Part shown: piece after piece, positions 56,000 through 64,000 of the stretch
Layout of the letters: each line of letters starts with the position of its first letter
Position numbering within the stretch: the first letter of the stretch is position 1
Source of the DNA: CAVQTK01 sp963716455
GTDB taxonomy: Bacteria > Pseudomonadota > Gammaproteobacteria > Coxiellales > Coxiellaceae
Length of the DNA stretch: 64,000 bases
Direction: 5' to 3'
Assembly (NCBI GenBank): GCA_963716455.1
Contig: CAVQTK010000018.1
Location: forward strand, 62,001 to 126,000
Notes under the pieces: model-generated
Seen by the model: only the letters and a program-made list of their open reading frames with translations
What the model was told of the DNA's origin: nothing
Database searches by the model: none
Program-made: the position numbers and the translations under genes

Positions 56000-58557
56000 A
56001 TGACCCAATTGGCCAAAGAAATAGTTTCAATTACCATAGAAGAAGAACTGAAACAATCATATCTTGATTATGCTATGAGTGTGATTGTTGGTCGTGCCTT
56101 ACCGGATGTACGTGATGGTTTAAAGCCTGTTCATCGACGCGTCCTCTATGCTATGGGCGAGTTAGGAAACGATTGGAATAAACCCTACAAAAAATCTGCT
56201 CGTATTGTTGGTGATGTAATTGGTAAGTACCATCCTCATGGAGAAGTAGCAGTTTACGACACCATCGTGCGCATGGCTCAATCTTTCAGCCTGCGTTATT
56301 TATTAGTAGATGGACAAGGCAACTTTGGCTCAGTTGACGGGGATTCTCCAGCAGCAATGCGTTATACAGAAATACGTATGTCACATTTTGGACATATGTT
56401 ATTGGCTGATTTAGATAAAGAAACAGTAAACTTTGTTCCTAATTACGACGAAACGGAAAAAATTCCCAGTAGTACTGCCTACTCGGGCGCCCAATTTACT
56501 TGTAAACGGCTCTTCTGGCATCGCAGTGGGTATGGCTACTAATATTCCCCCACATAATCTTAGAGAGGTCATCGATGCCACTATCGCTTTAGTAGACGAT
56601 CCAGATTTGAGCCTGCCAGATTTGATGCGTTTTATTCCAGGGCCTGATTTCCCCACTGCAGGCATTATTAATGGACGAGCTGGTATTTTACAAGCCTACA
56701 AGACGGGTCGTGGGCGAATTTATTTGCGCGCAAAAACAGAAATTGAAACAGATGAAAATAACGGACGCTCAGCCATTATCGTGCATGAATTACCTTATCA
56801 AGTTAATAAAGCTCGCCTTTTAGAAAAGATTGGGGAAATGGTACGGGATAAAAATATCGAAGGCATTACTGCGCTAAGAGATGAATCAGATAAGCAAGGC
56901 ATGCGCATGGTTATTGAAATTCGTCGTGGAGATCAACCTGAAATAGTATTAAATAATCTCTATAAACATACACAGCTGCAGATAGTATATGGCATAAACA
57001 TGGTGGCGTTGGATAATGGCCAGCCTCGTGTTTTAAATTTAAAACAGTTGTTGCAAGCGTTTCTCCAACATCGTCGCGAAGTGGTTACACGACGCACTAT
57101 TTATGAGCTACGTAAAGCTCGCGAGAGAGCGCATATATTAGAAGGTTTAGCTATTGCGTTGGTTAACATTGATGCAATCATTGCTTTAATTAAGCTGGCA
57201 AAAAATCCAGCCGAAGCAAGAGAAGCATTGGTAGCTCAAGCCTGGAATGCTGGATCAGTTGCCCAGTTATTATCAAAAGCAGGAGCTTATCAGACTCGGC
57301 CAAGTAATTTAGCAGCTGAATATGGCTTGCATCAGGAAGTTTATTTTCTTTCCCCAGCACAAGCGCAAGCTATCTTGGATTTACGTTTGCATCGTCTTAC
57401 TGGTTTGGAGCAAGATAAAATTCATGACGAATATTATCAAATAATAAATTCTATTCAGGATCTTATTAAAATTCTTTCTGATCCTGATGAGCTGCATCGA
57501 ATCATTCGAGAAGAATTGTTATCAGTCAAAGAACAATTTGGTGATGAACGTCGCACCCTTATTTTAGATAATCAAGAAGATTTGGACAACGAGGACTTAA
57601 TTACCGAGCAAGACGTGGTAGTAACCTTGTCACAAGAAGGTTATATCAAATCACAATCTTTAGACAGTTATGTCGCACAGCATCGGGGCGGTAGAGGGAA
57701 AATTGCCGCAGCTGTAAAAGAAAAAGATTTCATTAAAAATATATTTGTGGCTAATACTCACGATACTATCCTCTGTTTTTCAACTCACGGAAAAGTGTAT
57801 TGGCTTAAAGTTTATGCAGTCCCTGAAGGGTTGCGCACTGCCCGTGGTAAGCCAATGATAAATCTTTTACCTTTAGAAAAGGATGAGCAAATATCTGTCA
57901 TTTTACCAATAAAAGAATTTGCAGCAGATCATTTTGTTTTCATGGCAACTGAAAAAGGAACGGTCAAAAAGGTGGCTTTAAGCGATTTTGCCAAAGTACG
58001 TAGTAACGGTAAAGTAGCCTTAGAATTAAATCCAGGTGATTGCTTAATTAGCGCGGGTATTACGAGTGGCCAGCAAGAAGTAATGCTAGTTACCGACGCT
58101 GGGAAAGCTATTCGTTTTCCAGAAAGCGCTGTTCGACCAATGGGTCGTACCGCAAGAGGAGTGCACGGGATTAAAAATGCGACCCGATCAAAAAGTTATT
58201 GCATTAATTATAGTGGATGATCGTTGCACATTATTAACTGCAACAGCTAAGGGTTACGGTCAAAGAACCTCACTTGCTGATTATCGATCCATTGGTAGAG
58301 GAGGGCAAGGAGTACATGCTATCCAAGTAAACGAGCGTAATGGTAAAGTGGTAGCAGCGGCCCAAGTTCTAGAAGACGATGAAGTATTATTAATCAGTGA
58401 TCAAGGTACTTTGGTACGGATTCGCGTTGCAGAAATTTCTCTATTAGGACGAAATACACAAGGAGTGCGTTTGATTAATTTGAGTACGGGTGAAAATCTT
58501 GTAGGAATAGAACCAGTCCGCCCTTTAGTAAACAGTGACTTTAAAGAAACTGAATAA
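56000..58557 (+). pseudogene. gyrA: DNA gyrase subunit A, two single-base frameshifts
   Basis: Cuts and reseals DNA in gyrase. Joined length about 852 residues, close to E. coli (875). The winged-helix core includes Tyr122 in AAMRYTE, so catalysis is conserved. The resistance region reads HPHGEVAVYD: position 83 is Val and 82 is Glu where E. coli has Ser and Asp. Shift one is an extra C in the CCC at 56465-56467 (restoring IPVVLPTRAPNLLVNGSSG); shift two an extra A in the five-A run at 58173-58177 (restoring GIKMRPDQKVIALI). Since gyrA is essential, sequencing error is the likelier cause. Head of the gyrA-serC-aroA-cmk-rpsA cluster. Confidence 0.93.
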
Positions 58558-58563
58558 AAAAAC

Positions 58564-59646
58564 ATGATCTATAATTTCAATGCAGGTCCTGCAATGTTGC
58601 CTAAAGAGGTAATGCAACAGGCCCATGAAGAATTTTTTAATTGGCGCCAATTAGGTGTGTCGATAATGGAAATTTCCCATCGAAGCTTTGATTTTGAAGC
58701 TCTTGCTGAACAAGTTGAGCAAGATATTCGCGATTTATTACACCTTCCTGCTCACTACGGTGTGTTATTTTTAGCTGGAGGAGCACGAGGTCAATTTGCT
58801 GCTATTCCCATGAATATCGCTGAAAAAAACCAAACTGCAGCCTATGTGCAAACCGGTTTGTGGAGTGAAATTGCAATAACTGAGGGGCAACGCTACGTTC
58901 CAATTAAGATTATAGCAAACAGTAAACCCACTAATTTTACTAGCATTACGGAAGTAAACACATGGGAAGATTATAACGAATCAGTTTATTTACATTATAC
59001 TGAAAATGAAACCGTTCACGGTTTAGAGTTTCCTTTTATACCTAATGTAACAGGAGGAGTACCATTAGTTTGTGATATGAGCTCGAGTTTAATGTCGCGC
59101 CCTTTAGACGTGTCAAAATTCGGAATTATTTATGCGTGTGCTCAAAAAAATTTAGGAATTGCAGGTATCACTATTGTTATTCTAAATAAAGCTCTCTTAA
59201 AAAAAACTCCACATTCTGAACTACCTAGCATTTGGAATTATGCTGTCCAACTCAAAAATAAATCTATGTACAATACTCCACCCACTTTTCCTTGGTATAT
59301 AACAGGTTTAGTACTTCAATGGCTAAAAAAACAAGGAGGCTTACCCGAAATTGCTATACGTAATCAGGAAAAAGCGGCATTACTTTATTCCTTTATAGAT
59401 AAAAGTTCTTTTTTTTCAAACCCGGTAACTCCTAAATATCGTTCACAAATGAATGTTATTTTTAACTTAGCAAATCGACAAAAAGAAGCCTTATTTCTTG
59501 AAAAAGCGCAAGCTGCCGGTATGTACGGGCTAAAAGGGCATAAAACTTTAGGGGGTATGCGAGCTAGCATTTATAATGCAATGCCAAAAGAGGGAGTTCA
59601 ATCCTTGATAGAATTTATGCAAGATTTTGAACGCAGCTATGCATGA
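58564..59646 (+). CDS. serC: Phosphoserine aminotransferase
   Basis: PLP enzyme for serine and pyridoxal phosphate synthesis. The 360 residues start YNFNAGPAMLPKEVMQQA, contain GGARGQFAAIPMN near residues 73-85, the PLP lysine in YACAQKNLGIAG near 197, and end with KGHKTLGGMRASIYNAMP. It starts six bases after the gyrA stop and its end overlaps the possible early starts of aroA, as in other gammaproteobacteria. Confidence 0.97.
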   Translation: MIYNFNAGPAMLPKEVMQQAHEEFFNWRQLGVSIMEISHRSFDFEALAEQVEQDIRDLLHLPAHYGVLFLAGGARGQFAAIPMNIAEKNQTAAYVQTGLWSEIAITEGQRYVPIKIIANSKPTNFTSITEVNTWEDYNESVYLHYTENETVHGLEFPFIPNVTGGVPLVCDMSSSLMSRPLDVSKFGIIYACAQKNLGIAGITIVILNKALLKKTPHSELPSIWNYAVQLKNKSMYNTPPTFPWYITGLVLQWLKKQGGLPEIAIRNQEKAALLYSFIDKSSFFSNPVTPKYRSQMNVIFNLANRQKEALFLEKAQAAGMYGLKGHKTLGGMRASIYNAMPKEGVQSLIEFMQDFERSYA

Positions 59647-59665
59647 TAGGGAAAGCTCTTTTTCC

Positions 59666-60979
59666 ATGTCTGATTCTCGGCAGATAGATCTCCAAGTTAG
59701 TGGCGGAAAAGATTTCTGCAGTGAAATTAATATTCCCGGAGATAAATCTATTTCACATCGAGCCATAATATTAAGTTCGGTAGCACATGGCCATTCTATT
59801 ATCAAAAATTTTTTAATGGGAGAGGATACTCTAGCAACTTTAAGAGCAATGCAAAGCTTGGGCGTTAATATATTTGTCAAAGAACAAGCCGTTATAGTAG
59901 AAGGAGTAGGATTACAAGGTTTACAAGCTAGCGCCTCAAGCATAGATGTAGGAAATGCAGGAACGGCAATGCGTTTGCTAACGGGATTACTAGCTGGACA
60001 ACCCTTTTATAGCGTTTTAATCGGTGACGCCTCTTTAGTGAAACGGCCCATGGCACGTATTGTAACGCCCTTACACCAAATGGGCGCCAAAATTGCCATG
60101 ACAAAAGAAGGCACCGCTCCTTTACAAATTACCGGTAAGCAGAATTTACGTGGCATTCACTACGTAATGCCTATAGCTAGCGCTCAAGTTAAATCCTGTC
60201 TTTTATTAGCAGGATTGTATGCAGACGGAAAAACGACTCTCATTGAACCCTCCTTTTCTCGGGATCATACCGAGCGTTTATTAGCTGCTTTTTCTTATCC
60301 TATAGAAAAAAACTGTTATCAAATTTCCCTTGAAGGTAAGAAGGAACTACAGGGAACTGAGATTTTTGTTCCTGGAGACCTATCTTCTGCTGCCTTTTTT
60401 GTAGTCGCTGCTTTGATCACTCCTGGTGCGGAATTAGTAATAAAAAATGTAGGAATAAATTCTACTCGTTTAGGTTTTTTGCATATTTTACGACTTATGG
60501 GCGGAAAAATTGATATAGTTGAAAAAGGGGAACAAAGCAATGAGCCTATAGCAGATTTATATATACGTTATAGTGCTTTACGCGGAATCGTAATTCCTCC
60601 ACAACAAGTGGCTTCTGCCATTGATGAATTCCCTATTCTCTTTATCGCAGCCGCCTGCGCTCAAGGACAAACTATATTAAAAGGCGCTCAAGAACTTCGT
60701 TTTAAGGAAAGCGATCGTATAGCCACAATGGCAGCTGGCTTATCCCAACTTGGCATTGAGGTACAAGTGTTTACTGATGGTCTTGCAATTACGGGTGGGG
60801 AATTGCGAGGAGGAGTCGTTGAAAGCTTGGGTGATCATCGTGTAGCCATGGCTTTTATTATTGCAGCCAATCGAGCGAAAGATCCACTTCTCGTTAAAAA
60901 TTGCTCTAATATAAAAACTTCTTTCCCTAACTTTGTTGATTTAACAAGCCAATTAGGATTGAACATTAGAAGTAATTAA
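59666..60979 (+). CDS. aroA: 3-phosphoshikimate 1-carboxyvinyltransferase (EPSP synthase)
   Basis: Sixth step of the shikimate pathway. Motifs: IPGDKSISHRAIILSS near residues 24-39, DVGNAGTAMRLLTGLLAG near 93-110, SAQVKSCLLLAGL, SFSRDHTERLL, ELRFKESDRIATMA near 350 and LGDHRVAMAF near 390. This is the class II-like bacterial form (NAGTAMRL). ATG 59666 gives 437 residues; in-frame ATG 59639 and TTG 59627 inside serC are alternatives. The prephenate dehydrogenase/dehydratase gene often found between serC and aroA is absent. Confidence 0.95.
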   Translation: MSDSRQIDLQVSGGKDFCSEINIPGDKSISHRAIILSSVAHGHSIIKNFLMGEDTLATLRAMQSLGVNIFVKEQAVIVEGVGLQGLQASASSIDVGNAGTAMRLLTGLLAGQPFYSVLIGDASLVKRPMARIVTPLHQMGAKIAMTKEGTAPLQITGKQNLRGIHYVMPIASAQVKSCLLLAGLYADGKTTLIEPSFSRDHTERLLAAFSYPIEKNCYQISLEGKKELQGTEIFVPGDLSSAAFFVVAALITPGAELVIKNVGINSTRLGFLHILRLMGGKIDIVEKGEQSNEPIADLYIRYSALRGIVIPPQQVASAIDEFPILFIAAACAQGQTILKGAQELRFKESDRIATMAAGLSQLGIEVQVFTDGLAITGGELRGGVVESLGDHRVAMAFIIAANRAKDPLLVKNCSNIKTSFPNFVDLTSQLGLNIRSN

Positions 60980-61022
60980 GATAAAAATGGTTAGTGTCCC
61001 TTAATTCAGAGTAAATAGACAT

Positions 61023-61706
61023 ATGAATAAAACCATTATCCCTGTTATAACTATAGATGGACCCAGCGGTTGTGGGAAAGGCACAATTGCACAGCAATTA
61101 GCAAAGTTTTTAAACTGGCATTGGTTAGATAGTGGCGCTCTATATAGAGCAGTGGCTTGGGCTGTGGAGCATTATCAAATACCCATAGATAGTGATCAAC
61201 AACTTTCCGAGAAATTTGCCCATATATGTATTGAATTTCAAGAGCTTGGACTAGGAAAGCCGATGAATGTTTATTGTGATAATCAGGATATCACTCAAAT
61301 TATTCGTACCGAAAGATGTGCAGCCTTAGCATCGCAAATTTCCGCCAGACCTGTCGTTCGGCAATTATTACTCCAGAAACAGCGCGATTTTCTTCACCCA
61401 CCAGGCTTGGTAGCTGACGGTCGAGATATGGGTACCGTTGTCTTCCCAGACGCCTATTTAAAATTTTATTTTGTAGCCAGTATTCAAGAACGAGCTAATC
61501 GTCGTTATCTTCAGTTGAAGGAATTGGGAATAAATGCTAACCTTTCGGAGATTTATGAAGATCTGGCTGTTCGCGATCAGCGAGATAGTAACCGTACTAT
61601 TTCGCCATTGAAACCAGCATTAAAAGCTGTAGTTATTGATACAACTACCTTATCAATAGAACAGGTTTTTACTAAGGTTTCGGAGCATGTACAGATTAGT
61701 GCATAG
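61023..61706 (+). CDS. cmk: Cytidylate kinase
   Basis: Phosphorylates CMP and dCMP. The 227 residues show the P-loop GPSGCGKGTIAQQLA at residues 13-27, LDSGALYRAVAW near 35-46, the substrate motif VADGRDMGTVVFPDAYLKFY near 130-150 and the lid RDQRDSNRTISPL. The rpsA gene follows after a 153-base gap holding a repeat copy. Confidence 0.96.
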   Translation: MNKTIIPVITIDGPSGCGKGTIAQQLAKFLNWHWLDSGALYRAVAWAVEHYQIPIDSDQQLSEKFAHICIEFQELGLGKPMNVYCDNQDITQIIRTERCAALASQISARPVVRQLLLQKQRDFLHPPGLVADGRDMGTVVFPDAYLKFYFVASIQERANRRYLQLKELGINANLSEIYEDLAVRDQRDSNRTISPLKPALKAVVIDTTTLSIEQVFTKVSEHVQISA

Positions 61707-61763
61707 GGGGAGTGGATTATATAGATGGTTTAACGCCAGGCGGATTCAACACAACGCCGCAGT

Positions 61764-61795
61764 AGGCCAAAAGACGAAGTTTGGAAAGAAGTCTA
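61764..61795 (+). repeat. Copy of the TAGACTTCTT repeat in the rpsA leader
   Basis: GGCCAAAAGACGAAGTTTGG then AAGAAGTCTA, differing from the copy at 39420-39450 by one or two bases. It lies 65 bases before the rpsA start, in the expected leader or promoter region. Confidence 0.6.
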
Positions 61796-61859
61796 TTATA
61801 AACACTCAGATTAATAACTAACCCATATTAATATTATATGGCTAATTTAGGTAAAGCGA

Positions 61860-63521
61860 ATGAACGAAAATTTTGCCCAATTGTTTGAACAAAGTATTGC
61901 GAATTTAGATCTACGTCCTGGCAGTTTGATTAAAGCTAAGGTCATTGCCTTAAATCCCGGGCAAGTGATTGTCAATGCTGGTTTAAAATCAGATGCTGTT
62001 ATTTCCCGTAGTGAATTTCATGATGAAGAAATCGATGTAGGTGACGTTATCGATGTAGTCATAGAAACAGTAGAAAATGGCTTTGGCGAAACTCGTTTAT
62101 CACGGGAAAAAGCTAGACGGGCAAGAATTTGGTTAGAGTTAGAAAAAGCGTATCAATCAGGCAGCCCTATTGTTGGGATGATTATGGAGCGAGTCAAAGG
62201 TGGCTTTACAGTCGAAATTGATTCTGTCAGAGCCTTTTTACCGGGCTCATTGGTTGATGTGAAACCAGTACGTGACCCAGGTTATTTAGAAGGAAAATCT
62301 TTAGAATTTAAAATTATTAAAATGGATCAAAAACGCAACAATGTTGTGTTATCTCGACGAGCTGTTTTAGAACGAGAAACGAGTGCAGAGCGAGAAGCGC
62401 GCCTAGATGAACTTCAAGAAGGACAGGAAGTGATCGGCGTAGTTAAAAATATTACCGATTATGGTGCATTTTTAGATTTGGGTGGAATAGATGGCTTATT
62501 GCATGTGACAGATATTTCTTGGAGACGAGTCAAACATCCTAGTGAAGTTTTAAAAGTGGGCGAAGAACATCGAGTTAAAGTGCTTAGGTTTGATCGCGAA
62601 AAAAATCGTATCTCATTGGGAATGAAGCAGTTGGTGGAAGACCCTTGGCATAATATAGCTCGTCGCTATCCAAAAAGTTCCAGAATATTTGGAACAGTGA
62701 GTAACATTACTGATTATGGATGCTTTGTAGAGATAGAAGAGGGTGTAGAAGGATTGGTTCACATGACCGAAATGGACTGGACCAATAAAAATATTCATCC
62801 TAGCAAAGTGGTACAGATGGGTGATGAAGTAGAGGTAATGGTGTTAGAAGTAGATGAAGAACGACGCCGAATTTCGTTAGGCATAAAACAATGTAAGGCA
62901 AATCCATGGCAGGAATTTTCAGAAAGGCATCAAAAAAATGAAAAAATTAAAGGTAAAATTCGTTCAATTACAGATTTTGGTATCTTTGTAGGTTTGGAAG
63001 GAGACATTGATGGTTTAATTCATCTTTCTGATATCTCATGGACTGAACCAGGCGATCAAGCTGTTCGTAAATATAGTAAAGGTGAGGAAATCGAAGCGGT
63101 TATTTTAGGAATTGATCCAGACCGTGAGAGAATTTCTTTAAGTATTCGTCAATTAGAAGAAGATCCTGTTGCAGAATTTGTAGAAGAAAAAGATAAAAAT
63201 GCTACCTATACCGGCACGGTAGTTTCAGTAGAACAAAAAAGAGCTGTAGTGCAATTAGCAGACCAAGTTTTTGGTCAATTACGAATTAGCGAATACAGTT
63301 ATCAAAGGATAGAAGACTTGCGTGATGAACTTAAAGAAGGTGAAAAAATAGACGTAAAAATTGTCAGTGTTGATCGTAAAAGTCGTCAATTACAATTATC
63401 ACATAAAGCAACTCAGTCTAAACCTACAGCTAAAGGAACATCAGGCATAGAATCCACGAAAACAACTTTAGGCGATCTTCTTAAGGAACAAATGAAGAAT
63501 AAGGAGAGTGAAGATAGTTAA
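61860..63521 (+). CDS. rpsA: 30S ribosomal protein S1
   Basis: Binds mRNA on the 30S subunit. The 553 residues (E. coli 557) carry six S1 domains; clear copies of the core are ITDYGAFLDLGGIDGLLHVTDISW near residues 197-220, ITDYGCFVEIEEGVEGLVHMTEMDW near 283-308 and ITDFGIFVGLEGDIDGLIHLSDISW near 370-395. The last, less conserved domain ends before a Thr/Lys-rich tail (about 515-553). The leader contains a dispersed repeat. ihfB, usually next, is missing. Confidence 0.98.
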   Translation: MNENFAQLFEQSIANLDLRPGSLIKAKVIALNPGQVIVNAGLKSDAVISRSEFHDEEIDVGDVIDVVIETVENGFGETRLSREKARRARIWLELEKAYQSGSPIVGMIMERVKGGFTVEIDSVRAFLPGSLVDVKPVRDPGYLEGKSLEFKIIKMDQKRNNVVLSRRAVLERETSAEREARLDELQEGQEVIGVVKNITDYGAFLDLGGIDGLLHVTDISWRRVKHPSEVLKVGEEHRVKVLRFDREKNRISLGMKQLVEDPWHNIARRYPKSSRIFGTVSNITDYGCFVEIEEGVEGLVHMTEMDWTNKNIHPSKVVQMGDEVEVMVLEVDEERRRISLGIKQCKANPWQEFSERHQKNEKIKGKIRSITDFGIFVGLEGDIDGLIHLSDISWTEPGDQAVRKYSKGEEIEAVILGIDPDRERISLSIRQLEEDPVAEFVEEKDKNATYTGTVVSVEQKRAVVQLADQVFGQLRISEYSYQRIEDLRDELKEGEKIDVKIVSVDRKSRQLQLSHKATQSKPTAKGTSGIESTKTTLGDLLKEQMKNKESEDS

Positions 63522-63531
63522 TTCTTCTCCC

Positions 63532-63774
63532 ATGCGATATTTCCGGTATTTTATTGGATTAATAATAATCATTATAGGTGTAATTTTTGCCAGTATGAAT
63601 GCTCGCTCAGTTGAAGTGGATTATTACTTTGGTTCAGTAAACATATCTTTGCCTTTGTTGATTTTATTGGGAGTAATTGCTGGAGCTTTTTTAACTTATT
63701 TGGCTTTACTCCCCAAACTATGGCAGTTATATCGTTTCAAGCGCCGTTTAATGGATAGATCGAATGGTCATTAA
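63532..63774 (+). CDS. lapA: Lipopolysaccharide assembly protein LapA (DUF1049)
   Basis: Small inner-membrane protein with two transmembrane helices (YFIGLIIIIIGVIFASMN and LPLLILLGVIAGAFLTYLALL) separated by a short loop, then a basic tail. Works with LapB to control LpxC turnover. ATG 63532 is preferred, ten bases after rpsA; GTG 63508 inside rpsA, with AAGGAG just before it, would add eight residues. It overlaps lapB by 11 bases. Confidence 0.88.
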   Translation: MRYFRYFIGLIIIIIGVIFASMNARSVEVDYYFGSVNISLPLLILLGVIAGAFLTYLALLPKLWQLYRFKRRLMDRSNGH

Positions 63775-64000
63775 AGCCCTCCATTTTTTACTTTTGCCTA
63801 TTGCTGCAACATTTGGTTGGTATGTAGGTAGAAGAGACCATTCTCTTTTTTCCTCACGAGTATCAAATCAATTACGCCGTGATTATTTTCAAGGCTTAAA
63901 TTATCTTATTAGCGAACAGCCTGATAAAGCAGTGGATGTTTTTATCAAATTATTGGAAGTGGATAGTGATACAGTAGAAATTCATTTAGCTTTGGGGCAT
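63764..64000 (+). CDS. lapB: Lipopolysaccharide assembly protein LapB, cut by the right edge
   Basis: First 79 residues only. An N-terminal membrane helix (LHFLLLPIAATFGWYVGRR) is followed by the start of the TPR array (LRRDYFQGLNYLISEQPDKAVDVFIKLLEVD), as in E. coli LapB (YciM), which recruits FtsH to degrade LpxC. The start overlaps lapA, so translation is coupled. The rest lies outside the window. Confidence 0.9.
   Translation, partial: MVIKALHFLLLPIAATFGWYVGRRDHSLFSSRVSNQLRRDYFQGLNYLISEQPDKAVDVFIKLLEVDSDTVEIHLALGH

Overview
The window looks like the chromosome of an AT-rich gammaproteobacterium of the Legionella/Coxiella type (Legionellales) with a host-associated life. The grounds are: the order recA-alaS-lysC-csrA-tRNA-Ser-tRNA-Arg; a Mip-type peptidyl-prolyl isomerase; a 6S RNA of about 149 nt; a 1.3k-residue kinase-ankyrin protein; a DUF1820 gene beside nagZ; and the clusters rnr-nnr-tsaE-amiB-mutL-miaA and gyrA-serC-aroA-cmk-rpsA-lapA-lapB. 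The species is not identified and this placement is inference from gene content.

Layout. 0-3 kb: NDH-2 (cut by the left edge), Ohr, a poorly coding stretch with a decayed small membrane gene, and a small lipoprotein. 3-16 kb: a long plus-strand run (rnr, nnr, tsaE, amiB, mutL, a HAD nucleotidase, miaA, DUF924, DUF1820, nagZ, a dead hpt, a tiny lipoprotein and a threonine/serine dehydratase). 15.7-24.2 kb: minus strand, with two unrecognised helical proteins, murI, the wrecked prpC-prpD pair, a UMF1-type transporter, a CsiV-like protein and a methyltransferase. 24.2-26.9 kb: tRNA-Phe, yggX with a dead mutY, tRNA-Gly, a dead trmB and phhB. 27-29.1 kb: a membrane-anchored RRM protein and a YadGH-type ABC exporter. 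29.1-29.7 kb: a non-coding block with the 6S RNA, terminators and an inverted repeat. 29.7-39.8 kb: pncC, recA, a MITE where recX usually lies, alaS, lysC, csrA, two tRNAs, secreted MsrB, clpA and infA. 39.8-47.4 kb: the main accessory segment, with a frameshifted ~965-residue multi-pass membrane protein, an orphan phage tail-assembly-chaperone-like gene and the kinase-ankyrin protein. 47.5-64 kb: a Mut7-C protein, mip, purL, HMG-CoA lyase, a TRZ/ATZ deaminase, a Host_attach protein, then gyrA to lapB (cut by the right edge).

Two kinds of gene damage are visible. prpD, prpC, mutY, trmB and hpt carry several lesions each and are convincing pseudogenes. gyrA, purL, rnr, miaA and the dehydratase carry only one or two single-base indels, mostly in runs of 3-5 identical bases. 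Since gyrA is essential, those could be sequencing errors or very recent lesions. Small dispersed repeats (a TAGACTTCTT family, an AACCTAAATTCTGCAGTT hairpin, a 162-bp MITE and a shared terminator cassette) sit in the gaps between genes and sometimes touch gene ends.

The core genes cover translation, nucleotide and aromatic amino acid synthesis, cell-wall turnover and DNA repair. CsrA and 6S RNA fit a two-phase intracellular life cycle. The most unusual material is the 39.8-47.4 kb island and the two lone helical proteins at 15.7-18.7 kb, which are candidate secreted effectors.
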